Shown here: one piece after another, positions 48,756-59,033 of the stretch | How the letters are laid out: the number at the start of each line of letters is the position of its first letter | How positions within the stretch are numbered: the first letter of the stretch is position 1 | Origin: Bacteroidales bacterium | GTDB taxonomy: Bacteria; Bacteroidota; Bacteroidia; Bacteroidales; UBA12077 | Direction of reading: 5' to 3' | DNA length: 64,000 nucleotides | Assembly (NCBI GenBank): GCA_019038645.1 | Contig: JAHOYT010000036.1 | Coordinates: 62,001-126,000 of the forward strand | The notes under the pieces: generated by a model | What the model was told of the DNA's origin: nothing | What the model saw: the letters and a program-made list of their open reading frames with translations, nothing else | Database searches by the model: none | Position numbers and translations under genes: made by a program

Positions 48756-51743
48756 TTATTTGGTTATATTTAGAATCTCATCAAACAATTCTTTATTTTC
48801 TTTTATTTTATCAGTATTTCCATAAACACAAATAGCATTTTGTGAAAGGATGTCACTTACCATTTTCTCAAAAGATTTAATATCTTCTGCGGTAGTATTT
48901 AAAACTGCATTTCTTTCAGTTTTTAATTCTTCAATTGTAGTTTTTCTGAAATAACGTGAAACAGCTATTGATCCTCTTTGGGATGCCGTTGTTGGTCTAT
49001 CCATACGTGAAATTGTACCAATAATAAAGCGGGTCATCTCATTTTCGTCAGCTTCAAATTTTTGTAAAAATTCAGGAGAAGCATCATAATTATCAAGAGT
49101 TTCCCTCAGGTTAGGGTCACGATATGAGGCAAAATATACATTGCCGGATTGACTAAATCCTGTGAAACCTCCATAAGCTCCACCAATTACCCGAACTTGA
49201 TTTCGAACCCATTCTCTTGAAAGTATTTGGTTTAAAACTCTCATTTTACCGTCCCATTCATAATCTAACTTTTTAAAGTCATATCCTTTAATTACATACT
49301 GAACTTTGGAAGCCGACATTAGCCCTTCGTTCTTTTTTGTTAAATCAAATTCCCATTCATTAATTTGTCCTTCACCTGCTGGTAATGATGAAACCAAAAT
49401 TTGTAGACCTTCAGTATAAGTCGGATAATTTTCTTCTGAGCATGTAATTGCAGCAATCATATTATTTTGATTGAATAATATCTCAGCTGTTTTAGCAAGT
49501 TTTTCACTTACTTCTTGGTTTTTAGAATCAAAATTTTCGATAATTTCTGTAATAAAGTTATAATAATCTAAACCACCTGTTAGTTCATCGAACATTCCGT
49601 CATTTGAATAGTAAGAATGTAATCTGGTCATGGCATATCCAATTCCGTTATTTTTCACTCGTGATTCAACTCTGGATTGATGCCGCGTAAGAACAGCTTG
49701 TAATCTTTCGGCATCATCATATTTAGATGTATTAAGGATTTCTGCAGCCAATTCAAAAAGCTTACTTCCTTTTTCTGTAAAAGCTTTTGACGTTACTACA
49801 AAATATGGTAAAATTTTGTCATCTGAATAATCTTCAAGATAAGAATTTAGATTAGTATAAAATCCACCAGTATGTATATTTAACGCATTGTCAAGTTCGC
49901 CAAATGTATAGTTTTCAGTACTCATTAAACCAATTATCTCTGCAAGAAGCTTTGTGTAAGGGATTAACTCTTGCGGAACAGCACGTAAATCAAAGAATAA
50001 ATTAGCATACAAAATATTATTTGTAAAATCTTCGTGATGCAAAACCGGAATATCAGCAACAATTTTATTCTCTAAATCATACCATTCAACTTCAGGACTA
50101 ATATCTGAAAGCGATAACATAGGAATTGTGGCAAGTGCCTCCGGTGTATCTTCTTGTTTTTGATATTCCTTAAGTGCTTTTGTTTCTTCAACCAGCTGGA
50201 TTATTTCCTCTTCGCTTAAACTAGCTTTATAATCAGCTAATTCCTTTTTGATTTGTGCTGATATTTCTTTTTCAAGTCCGGGTTGTGGTTTCAATACCAT
50301 TAAAAGCGCATGTGGATTAGAGATCATCTGTTCTTTAATAATAGTTTCAAGTAACCCATTGTTAATTCCTGCTTTGATATCGGCAAGTGGTTTCTCAAAT
50401 TCTAAACCTAAGAACGGATCGTCAGCAAAGAACCATCCCTGGTATGACATCATGATATACATCATTCCTTTTTGAGGTGTATTACCTTCTCTTAAATTAA
50501 ATTCCATTCGGTTTACAATACCTTCAATCATAGATTTATCAAAACCTTCTTCACTTACTTTCTGAAGTGTTTCATAAACAATTTTATCGAATTTATCTTT
50601 ATCTTCCGGATTAGCATTTTGAACTCTTATTTGAAAGATATTTTGTTTTGAGTTGTCTACAGACGCTCTTACTTCTTTACCAATACCTGCCTCCTGTAAT
50701 GCAAGTCGTAAAGGTGCTGATTCATGATTAACCAGGGCTTCTCTTATTATATTCAGAGCCATTACATGTGATTGATCGGTATTTAAGCCTGTAACAAAAT
50801 TAATGCTTAAGTAAGTATTGTCTTTTGTAGAACTGCCTTCAGGAACAGGATATGACTTTTCTGCATATTTTTTAGCATCGAAAGGCTTCTGTAATGGAAT
50901 TTCTACTTTTTCATCTGATTTTTCATACTTAGAAAAGTATTCAGAATCAATAAATTGCAATTCTTTATTCAAATCGGCGTTACCATATAATAATACATAA
51001 CTATTTGATGGATCATAGTATTTTTTATGGAAGCTTTTAAAATACTCGTAATCTAAACCAGGAATTGCAGTTGGGTAACCTCCTGATGAAACTCCATAAG
51101 TATTATCAGGGAAAAGTATTTTATTTACCTGGTAACTCAATTCTCTGGTCGGGCTTGAGAAAGCTCCTTTCATTTCGTTATAAACAACACCTTTATAAAC
51201 AACCTCGCCATCAATATCATCCAGTTCATAATGCCATCCTTCTTGTTTAAGAATCCTTGGATCTTCATATAATAATGGATTGAAAACTGCATCAAGATAT
51301 ACATGCATTAAATTGAAATAATCTTTATCGTTCATACTGGCAACAGGATAAGTTGTAACATCAGATCCTGTCATAGCATTTAAAAATGTATTTAACGACC
51401 CTTTACTTAGTACATCAAACGGGCTTTTTACCGGAAAGTTTTTTGATCCGTTTAATACTGAATGTTCCATAATATGAGGCGTCCCATAATCATGTTCAGG
51501 AGCAGTTTTAAATGCAATATTGAAAAGTTTATTTGCATCGTCGGCATCAATTTTTAGTAATCGGGCACCGCTTTTTTCGTGAATAAAGTATAAGCAATTG
51601 GCATTTACCTCTTTCACAAATTTCTTTTCAACGAGTTTAAATCCGTTATAAGTTTGATCAACTTTAAACTCAGACTGTGGAGTACACGCCCATATCAGGG
51701 CTACTAAAGCTAATAAGATTAGAGAAAAAAATTTGTTTTTCAT
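48756..51743 (-). CDS. M16C (PreP-like) zinc metallopeptidase lipoprotein
   Basis: Lipobox LIWACTP; GTPHIMEHSVLNGSKNFP inverted HxxEH motif; ~1000 aa. Confidence 0.92.
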   Translation of the reverse strand: MKNKFFSLILLALVALIWACTPQSEFKVDQTYNGFKLVEKKFVKEVNANCLYFIHEKSGARLLKIDADDANKLFNIAFKTAPEHDYGTPHIMEHSVLNGSKNFPVKSPFDVLSKGSLNTFLNAMTGSDVTTYPVASMNDKDYFNLMHVYLDAVFNPLLYEDPRILKQEGWHYELDDIDGEVVYKGVVYNEMKGAFSSPTRELSYQVNKILFPDNTYGVSSGGYPTAIPGLDYEYFKSFHKKYYDPSNSYVLLYGNADLNKELQFIDSEYFSKYEKSDEKVEIPLQKPFDAKKYAEKSYPVPEGSSTKDNTYLSINFVTGLNTDQSHVMALNIIREALVNHESAPLRLALQEAGIGKEVRASVDNSKQNIFQIRVQNANPEDKDKFDKIVYETLQKVSEEGFDKSMIEGIVNRMEFNLREGNTPQKGMMYIMMSYQGWFFADDPFLGLEFEKPLADIKAGINNGLLETIIKEQMISNPHALLMVLKPQPGLEKEISAQIKKELADYKASLSEEEIIQLVEETKALKEYQKQEDTPEALATIPMLSLSDISPEVEWYDLENKIVADIPVLHHEDFTNNILYANLFFDLRAVPQELIPYTKLLAEIIGLMSTENYTFGELDNALNIHTGGFYTNLNSYLEDYSDDKILPYFVVTSKAFTEKGSKLFELAAEILNTSKYDDAERLQAVLTRHQSRVESRVKNNGIGYAMTRLHSYYSNDGMFDELTGGLDYYNFITEIIENFDSKNQEVSEKLAKTAEILFNQNNMIAAITCSEENYPTYTEGLQILVSSLPAGEGQINEWEFDLTKKNEGLMSASKVQYVIKGYDFKKLDYEWDGKMRVLNQILSREWVRNQVRVIGGAYGGFTGFSQSGNVYFASYRDPNLRETLDNYDASPEFLQKFEADENEMTRFIIGTISRMDRPTTASQRGSIAVSRYFRKTTIEELKTERNAVLNTTAEDIKSFEKMVSDILSQNAICVYGNTDKIKENKELFDEILNITK

Positions 51744-51995
51744 TTTTAAGGGTTTTATTTTATAAGGTTAATATTTAATTAACTATGTAAAAAAAAGAAT
51801 TTTAAATATACAATAATTTGATTATTTAACTAGTAGAAACAAGAGTTTTAATATTTTATTCTTATCGATTATCAATATGTAGATATTGAAGTGTAGTATA
51901 ACTATACAGTATTTATGAATCAGGAGTTTCTAATTTTCTCAATCACATTGTCAAGATAGGAGTACATTCCATTAAAAGACTGATACCTGGTTTTT

Positions 51996-53258
51996 CTATA
52001 ATATGATTGTTTCCTCCCGGTTTGGACCCACAGAAATTATTTTAATCGGGACATTAACCTCATTCTCAATATACTTAAGGTAAACTGTAAATTCTTTTGG
52101 TAGTTTATTATATGAATTGATTTTCGAAATATCTTCTTTCCATCCATTAAATTCTTTTAAAACAGGCTCCAATGGTTCGTTTATTTCATAAGGCAGATAA
52201 TTAATTTCTTTACCATTTAGTAGGTAATGAGTACACACTTTAATGGTATCAAAACCAGTTAAAACATCAGCTTTTGTAACTATAAGTTCTGTAACGCCAT
52301 TAAGCATTACGGCATATTTAAGTGCTGGCAAATCGAGCCAGCCACATCGTCTTGGTCTGCCAGTTGTAGCACCAAATTCATGTCCTTGCTTTCGCAATAA
52401 TTCTCCTTCTTCATTTTCTAATTCGGTAGGGAATGGACCACTGCCAACACGGGTGCAATAGGCTTTAAATATTCCAATTACATTTCCTATTTTATTAGGA
52501 GCTACACCTAATCCTGTACAAGCGCCTGCACATATTGTATTCGATGATGTAACAAATGGATACGAGCCAAAATCAATATCAAGTAATGTGCCTTGTGCAC
52601 CTTCGGCCAAAATTAATTTTTCTTCATTAATGTAATTGTTAATTTCATGTTCGCTTTCAATTAGCTTAAAAGATTTAATAAGTTCAATTCCTTTAAACCA
52701 TTTTTCTTCATATTCCTCAAGATCAAACTTAAAATCATATTGCTTTAAGAGATCTTTGTGTTTATTAGTCAGAAAATTGTATTTTTCTATAAACCCGGGA
52801 TTAATTATATCACCAATTCGTAATCCATTCCGGCCGGTTTTGTCCATATATGTTGGTCCAATCCCTTTTAAAGTAGAACCAATTTTTGTTTTCCCTTTTG
52901 CTGCTTCAGATGCAGCATCAAGAATTCTGTGAGATGGTAATATAAGATGAGCTCTTTTAGATATAAATAGATTCTTTGTTAAATCAACATTAAGATCTTT
53001 AAGTTCTTCAATCTCTTTCATGAAAATTGCCGGATCTATAACAACACCGTTTCCAATAATATTAATTGTATCAGATCTGAATACACCAGACGGAATTGTA
53101 TGCAAAACATGTTTTATTTCATTAAATTCAAGAGTATGCCCTGCATTTGGTCCACCCTGAAATCGAGCAATTACGTTGTATTTAGGAGCTAAAACATCAA
53201 CAATTTTACCTTTTCCCTCGTCTCCCCACTGAAGACCTAATAATACATCTAACTTCAT
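51996..53258 (-). CDS. purA: Adenylosuccinate synthetase
   Basis: LLGLQWGDEGKGKIVD, GGPNAGHT, STLKGIGPTYMDK, TTGRPRRCGW. Confidence 0.97.
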   Translation of the reverse strand: MKLDVLLGLQWGDEGKGKIVDVLAPKYNVIARFQGGPNAGHTLEFNEIKHVLHTIPSGVFRSDTINIIGNGVVIDPAIFMKEIEELKDLNVDLTKNLFISKRAHLILPSHRILDAASEAAKGKTKIGSTLKGIGPTYMDKTGRNGLRIGDIINPGFIEKYNFLTNKHKDLLKQYDFKFDLEEYEEKWFKGIELIKSFKLIESEHEINNYINEEKLILAEGAQGTLLDIDFGSYPFVTSSNTICAGACTGLGVAPNKIGNVIGIFKAYCTRVGSGPFPTELENEEGELLRKQGHEFGATTGRPRRCGWLDLPALKYAVMLNGVTELIVTKADVLTGFDTIKVCTHYLLNGKEINYLPYEINEPLEPVLKEFNGWKEDISKINSYNKLPKEFTVYLKYIENEVNVPIKIISVGPNREETIIL

Positions 53259-53370
53259 ATCTTGTTTTGAATTAATATTAACGAATACAAATTACAACAA
53301 ACACTAAAAATAAAAAAATCCCCGCGTATAGAACGGAAATTATCAAATGTTTTATAACTAGTTATTAACT

Positions 53371-53838
53371 TTATTTTTTCGGTTTTTTAGTTTTGCAATC
53401 ATTACAGATTCCGTAAAAATATAGCGAATGATAAATAATATTAAATCCCATCATATTTGAGGCGGTTTCCTGAATTTCCTGTATTCTGGGATCGCAAAAT
53501 TCCAGAACTTTTCCACATTTCTGGCATATAAGATGATCATGTTGTTTGCAATTATGTGCTTTCTCAAACTGAGCAATGTTCTTGCCAAACTGATGTTTAA
53601 TAACAAGATTGCTTTCCAATAATAATTCAATGGTATTGTACAAAGTTGCACGGCTTACTCTGTAGTTTTTATTTTTCATTGAAATATATAATGACTCTAT
53701 ATCAAAATGATTATCTCTAGAATATATTTCATCGAGGATAGCATATCGTTCAGGAGTTTTTCTGTGACCACGTTTTTCCAGATATTCCGTAAAAATTTTT
53801 TTTACGGTTTCTTTTGTATCACTACAAATCATAAACAA
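53371..53838 (-). CDS. fur: Fur-family transcriptional regulator
   Basis: [53 protein letters not shown]. Confidence 0.93.
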   Translation of the reverse strand: MFMICSDTKETVKKIFTEYLEKRGHRKTPERYAILDEIYSRDNHFDIESLYISMKNKNYRVSRATLYNTIELLLESNLVIKHQFGKNIAQFEKAHNCKQHDHLICQKCGKVLEFCDPRIQEIQETASNMMGFNIIYHSLYFYGICNDCKTKKPKK

Positions 53839-53904
53839 TCATTTATTATTGATTGCTAAAAGTATGAATTTTTTTCCGTTATTTAGAATTAATTTAAAGA
53901 AAAA

Positions 53905-56175
53905 TTATTTTACGATTTCTTCGTTTCGTTTAACTGAATCAACACCTTTTATTTTGCTGATATTCATAATTAGATTATTGAGGTCGCTTACGTTATGAAC
54001 ATATAATTCAATTTCTCCCTCGAATATGCCATCATGAGTTTCGATAAATATTTTACGGATATTTACTGTTAACTCATTGGAAATAACGTTAGTAATGTCT
54101 GATGCGATAGCAATTCTGTCGATTCCGTTTAAGGTGAGTTTTGCAAGTGATGAAAGAAATTTTTGAGAAGTCCATTTTGCCGGTACGATATAATTCCCTT
54201 CGCTCGACATTAATCTAATAGCAGTCGGGCATTTGGCTTTATGTATAATAATGAAATCTTCTTTAGGGTTTTTATATCCGATAACATTATCACCAGGAAT
54301 AGGATTACAACATTTAGCCATGTTCAAATTATGACTTTCATTTTCAGTAATTTCTTTTATTATGAGTGGATTTTTATAACTGAATTTACTTTCTTTTTTA
54401 GAAGCCTCTGTACTTTTTTTGCTTTTACCTGATGAGGTGCTTTTTGAAATTTGCAAACCCCAATATCTGATAAGCTTATTTTTAGTATTTTTCTTTAGTA
54501 TTTTTTTAAGGTTATCAAGTTTAATTATACCGCTTCCTATTTTACTGTACAGTTCATCTTTACTAATAACTTCATATTCAGGTAAAATTTTCCTGAAAAC
54601 TCTTGAGCTTGGGTGAACTTTTAATTCTTTCAATTTAGTTTCCAGAAACGATTTTCCTTTCTTAATCCGGTCTTTGGTTTCTGCCTTTATTGCATCAGTA
54701 ATACTTGTTTTAGCCTTTGCTGTTCTAACCTGATGCAACCATTCGTTTTGTATTTTTTGTTTGTTCGATGTGATAATTTCAACCTGATCACCACTTCTTA
54801 ATACATGATTTAAAGCGACAAGCTTATGGTTTATTTTAGCACCAATAGCTTTATTCCCGATTTCACTATGAATTTCATATGCAAAATCCAGAGCGGTACA
54901 GTATTTCGGAAGTGTTTTAAGATCACCTTTCGGTGTAAAAACCATTATTTCAGATGAAAAAAGATTCATTTTAAATTCATCAAGAAACTCCAGAGCATCT
55001 GAATTAGGATTTTCAAGCATCTCTCTTATTTTCTTAATCCATTTGTCAAGCTCACGCTCACTTGTTTTTTCACCTTTATATTTCCAATGGGCTGCGAATC
55101 CTCTCTCAGCAATAGCATCCATCCTTTCCGATCTAATCTGGATTTCAACCCATTTACCATTTGGTCCCATTACAGTTGTATGTAAAGCTTCATAACCATT
55201 GGCTTTAGGAGAGCTAATCCAGTCACGTATTCTGTCAGGTTTTGGAGTATAAATGTCAGTAATTAGCGAATAAATCTGCCAACATTGTGCTTTTTCTGTT
55301 TCTCTGTTAAGGGCTTTAAAAATAATCCGGATAGCAATTAAATCATAAACCTCTTCAAACGGAATATTTTTATTTTGCATCTTATTCCATATAGAAAAAA
55401 TCGACTTTGGCCTTCCGTTAATATCAAATTCAATATTACTTTTCTCTATTTTTTCAATAATTGGTAAAGAGAAACGGTTTATTTCCAGTTGTCTTTTTTT
55501 CTCATTATCCTCAATTTTTGTCACAAGTTCATCAAAAATTTCAGGATGACGGTATTTTAAGCTTAAATCTTCCAGTTCTGATTTAATAGCATATAAACCT
55601 AAACGATGAGCTAGCGGTGCGTAAAGGTATATTGTTTCTCCTGCAATTTTTAATTGCTTGTTAGGAGGCATCGATGCCAGTGTTCGCATATTATGCAAAC
55701 GATCAGCAAGCTTTATCAGGATAACTCTCACATCATCCGATAACGTCAGTAACATTTTTCTAAAATTTTCGGCCTGTAATGAAGAGTGTTTGTCAAAAAC
55801 GCCTGAAATTTTAGTCAGCCCATCAATTATAGAAGCAATTTTTTCACCAAAAAAGTGATCAATATCTTCGATAGAATATTCGGTATCTTCAACCACATCA
55901 TGCAATAAAGCACATGCAATGGAGGTGGCTCCTAATCCTATTTCAGATGTTACAATTTTTGCTACCGCAATCGGATGCAGTATATAAGGTTCTCCGGATC
56001 TTCTTTTTACCCCTTTATGTGATTCTTTTGCAAGATCAAATGCTTTTCTTATGAGTTTAATATCTTTAACCTTGACATGTTTTGAGCAGCTTAAAATCAG
56101 ATCATTATATAATTCCTCTGCATAAGCATCTTCATCAGTGATATTAATATTATTTACAGATTTTATATTACTCAT
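53905..56175 (-). CDS. spoT: Bifunctional RelA/SpoT (p)ppGpp synthetase/hydrolase
   Basis: HPIAVAKI, LLHDVVEDTEYS HD motif, SPKANGYEALHTTV, TGS (FTPKGDLKTLP) and ACT regions. Confidence 0.96.
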   Translation of the reverse strand: MSNIKSVNNINITDEDAYAEELYNDLILSCSKHVKVKDIKLIRKAFDLAKESHKGVKRRSGEPYILHPIAVAKIVTSEIGLGATSIACALLHDVVEDTEYSIEDIDHFFGEKIASIIDGLTKISGVFDKHSSLQAENFRKMLLTLSDDVRVILIKLADRLHNMRTLASMPPNKQLKIAGETIYLYAPLAHRLGLYAIKSELEDLSLKYRHPEIFDELVTKIEDNEKKRQLEINRFSLPIIEKIEKSNIEFDINGRPKSIFSIWNKMQNKNIPFEEVYDLIAIRIIFKALNRETEKAQCWQIYSLITDIYTPKPDRIRDWISSPKANGYEALHTTVMGPNGKWVEIQIRSERMDAIAERGFAAHWKYKGEKTSERELDKWIKKIREMLENPNSDALEFLDEFKMNLFSSEIMVFTPKGDLKTLPKYCTALDFAYEIHSEIGNKAIGAKINHKLVALNHVLRSGDQVEIITSNKQKIQNEWLHQVRTAKAKTSITDAIKAETKDRIKKGKSFLETKLKELKVHPSSRVFRKILPEYEVISKDELYSKIGSGIIKLDNLKKILKKNTKNKLIRYWGLQISKSTSSGKSKKSTEASKKESKFSYKNPLIIKEITENESHNLNMAKCCNPIPGDNVIGYKNPKEDFIIIHKAKCPTAIRLMSSEGNYIVPAKWTSQKFLSSLAKLTLNGIDRIAIASDITNVISNELTVNIRKIFIETHDGIFEGEIELYVHNVSDLNNLIMNISKIKGVDSVKRNEEIVK

Positions 56176-56239
56176 AAGTTTATAACTGAAATATAGAATA
56201 CAAATTTAAGGAAAAAATGACTATTTTTTTTGAATTGTA

Positions 56240-57706
56240 TTATTGTTGCGGATATATGACAGTAACACTACCTCTGTTTTCAACTGATTGATTATCCCCG
56301 GTTTTAATTTTTAATAAATAAATATAAGAACCCACTGGTGCAGGTTTTCCATTCGATTCTTTCCCGTTCCACCCCTTTGAAGGATCCGATGTTTCAAAAA
56401 CTATATTTCCCCAACGATTATATATTCTTAATTCATATTTTTTAGGTAAAAAAGAAAAAACTGGTAAAAAAAGATCGTTTATACCATCATCGTTTGGTGT
56501 AAATGCTTCCGGAATGTATATTTTTGGTTTAATGTATACGCATTCAGTATTTGACTGGCTATAATATTCTTCCATCTCACTATCACAAATAACTTTTACA
56601 TAATAACAAAACTGGCCAGCAAGGTTTTGTCCCTGTAAGAGTTCAGTATCGTCTGTAATACTATAATAATTAGAAATTGATCTGATTAACTCAGGTTCTG
56701 AATTACCGGAGATTCTATAAACCTCGTACGTGGCAGATAATAAATCATAATCCTTCAACAGATTCCATGATAAGGTATTTACGAAATCGGTATTTTCCAG
56801 ATTTAAAACTATATTATTAATTACATCTGAATTAGTTGTTTCATTGCCACATTCATTTACAGAAGCTAATTTATAGTAAGTTATTTTATTGTCAGGTTCT
56901 GAATTATGATCAGTAGCAGTAATAATAGAATAATTGGAAATAAAAGTTTCAAGTGAATAAAAAGTGCCGTTATAGGAATCTGATTTTAATAAGCGGTAGC
57001 TATTTAATTCACTATTTGAAGCAACTTTAAATTGCAGGTTTGAATTTTCTCCATCTGAAATAACTGATAATGCATTAATATAATCAGGGCTTTGAGGCAT
57101 TTCGGTAAATTTACTTACCGGATTAGAAAAACTTGTTGAGTCTTCTCCAAGCCATTGCGTTTCAATTGAAAAGGTGTAGTTTGTATTTTCCAAAATATTT
57201 TCAACGGTATATTCATTTTCTGAAGCACTAACAGAAGTATTTTGCGTTATTCCACCTTCTGTTTTTTTTACAATAAATTGAGTTGGTGTCCAGTCATTAG
57301 CCGTAAAGGCTGTTGTTTCAAGATCATTCCATTTTAAATTTATTTGTTGCAGGCACGAATCATATGAATAAGTTAAATAATAAGTAGAAATTATTTCTGA
57401 ACTCACAGAAGTAGTTATTTCGCTTTGTATTTTGTAAGATCGTGGTTTTTTATGTGCATTTGCTGTTAAATCAATATAACTTTTTACCATTGAACCCAGA
57501 GTTATAATAGGAGAAAGATTACTAATTTCAAGGCTATCCCTGTAAACTACCAGATTTTCTCCTCCGTTATACTCCCATGATAATCTTACATGACCCTGCT
57601 CATTAATTACACTAACATTCTTAATAGTTAATGTTTGTGATCTTCCTTTTTTATTTATAAGGATAAATGAGGAAATAATTAATATATAAATTAATAATTT
57701 ACGCAT
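56240..57706 (-). CDS. Secreted fibronectin III-like protein with gliding/T9SS type B C-terminal sorting domain
   Basis: IYIPEAFTPNDDGINDLFLPVF...LRIYNRWGNIVFET...GWNGKESNGKPAPVGSYIYLL. Confidence 0.92.
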   Translation of the reverse strand: MRKLLIYILIISSFILINKKGRSQTLTIKNVSVINEQGHVRLSWEYNGGENLVVYRDSLEISNLSPIITLGSMVKSYIDLTANAHKKPRSYKIQSEITTSVSSEIISTYYLTYSYDSCLQQINLKWNDLETTAFTANDWTPTQFIVKKTEGGITQNTSVSASENEYTVENILENTNYTFSIETQWLGEDSTSFSNPVSKFTEMPQSPDYINALSVISDGENSNLQFKVASNSELNSYRLLKSDSYNGTFYSLETFISNYSIITATDHNSEPDNKITYYKLASVNECGNETTNSDVINNIVLNLENTDFVNTLSWNLLKDYDLLSATYEVYRISGNSEPELIRSISNYYSITDDTELLQGQNLAGQFCYYVKVICDSEMEEYYSQSNTECVYIKPKIYIPEAFTPNDDGINDLFLPVFSFLPKKYELRIYNRWGNIVFETSDPSKGWNGKESNGKPAPVGSYIYLLKIKTGDNQSVENRGSVTVIYPQQ

Positions 57707-57742
57707 AGTTAGTAATACAATTCTATAACGAAAATAAGAAAC

Positions 57743-59029
57743 TTAATTGTATTTACCGGCTATAGTTCTTATTAAAGTATCTTCCTTCAGATATTTATTG
57801 GTAAGAATAATTATTTCGGCAGGAGTTATTGTGTTTATTGCTTCAACGGCTTTATCATAATAATTAGTTTCGAGCCCTAAATCAATAATGTTTTTAAACC
57901 CGGCCGATATTTCAAACGGACCATCGAAAGATCTTAGCAGTTCGCCCAGCATATAATTCTTAACCAGACGAAGCTCCTGCTGGCTAATTTGCTCTTCTCT
58001 TAATTTTTTTATTTCAGTCAGAATATCAGCAATGGCATTTTTAGCAACATTGGCTCCGACTTCTGAAAGTATTACGAGATATTCAGCATGTTTTAATGAA
58101 ACCATAACAGAACTAATCCCATATGTATAGCCTTTTTCTTCGCGAATGGATTTCATTAAGCGTGAACCAAAATATCCGCCTAAAATGGTATTAACCACAT
58201 TTAAATTATGATAATCGGGATGATCTTTTCTGATTATTATTTTTCCAAGTCGAATAGCGGATTGTGTTACGTTCTTTTTTTCCACAAATGATTCCATTTC
58301 AGGCTTATGTGAAATATCGAAATTTATGAATTTAGTTTCATTTTCTAAATTCCAGGTTTTATTTCCTAAATACTGATTGAGAAGCTTAATGTCAGAGTCG
58401 TCTATTTTTCCGGACAGTATTATTTTGCAGTTTTTGGAATTGTATAGCCTTTTATGAAACTGAACAACATCTTCGCGATTAACCAGATCATAATCATCAA
58501 GTTTTGTTTTTCTGCCATAAGGATGATTTTTTCCAAAAAGCTGTTCATTGAATTCGCGTCGTGCAATATTTGTAACCTTCTCTAATTCAATCTGAAATTG
58601 TTGTTTTCTTTTATTCAGGAAAGTCCTCAGCTCATTTTCAGGGAATACTGGGTTTTTAATAATATCATCAAAAATCTTTATTGTTTCGGGCAGATATTTT
58701 TTTAAAGTATATAATGTGATGTTTGCAAAATCCTTTGTTGGGTTGGGGTGAATAAATGCACCATAGTAATCCAGTTTTTCTGCAATTTGTTGTGATGTAA
58801 AACTTTTGGTTCCTTCGATAAGCATTTCGTTTACGATGGTTGCAATTAAAGGTTTTTCCTGATGCCAGCTTCCGGCATTAAATGTCACGTCTATTTTAAC
58901 AACCTCCTGTGTTCCAGCATTTATAATATAGGTTTCAATTCCATTATTCAGGTTTATTTTTTTGGGAACAGGAATATTAATATTCTCTATATTTTTAAAT
59001 TCAGGCTGTTGTTTTCTGTTTAAATGCAT
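57743..59029 (-). CDS. M16B peptidase-like subunit lacking the HxxEH zinc motif
   Basis: M16 fold signature (FGSRLMKSIREEKGYTYGISS) but TIVNEMLIEGT at the zinc-motif position. Confidence 0.9.
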   Translation of the reverse strand: MHLNRKQQPEFKNIENINIPVPKKINLNNGIETYIINAGTQEVVKIDVTFNAGSWHQEKPLIATIVNEMLIEGTKSFTSQQIAEKLDYYGAFIHPNPTKDFANITLYTLKKYLPETIKIFDDIIKNPVFPENELRTFLNKRKQQFQIELEKVTNIARREFNEQLFGKNHPYGRKTKLDDYDLVNREDVVQFHKRLYNSKNCKIILSGKIDDSDIKLLNQYLGNKTWNLENETKFINFDISHKPEMESFVEKKNVTQSAIRLGKIIIRKDHPDYHNLNVVNTILGGYFGSRLMKSIREEKGYTYGISSVMVSLKHAEYLVILSEVGANVAKNAIADILTEIKKLREEQISQQELRLVKNYMLGELLRSFDGPFEISAGFKNIIDLGLETNYYDKAVEAINTITPAEIIILTNKYLKEDTLIRTIAGKYN

Positions 59030-59033
59030 TCTA

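Noticed and set aside
51919-51995. Minus-strand peptide ...RYQSFNGMYSYLDNVIEKIRNS* just downstream of purA
   Set aside because: Protein-like but short, without a start and in a different frame from purA; PurA already ends at its usual C-terminus, so chance cannot be excluded.
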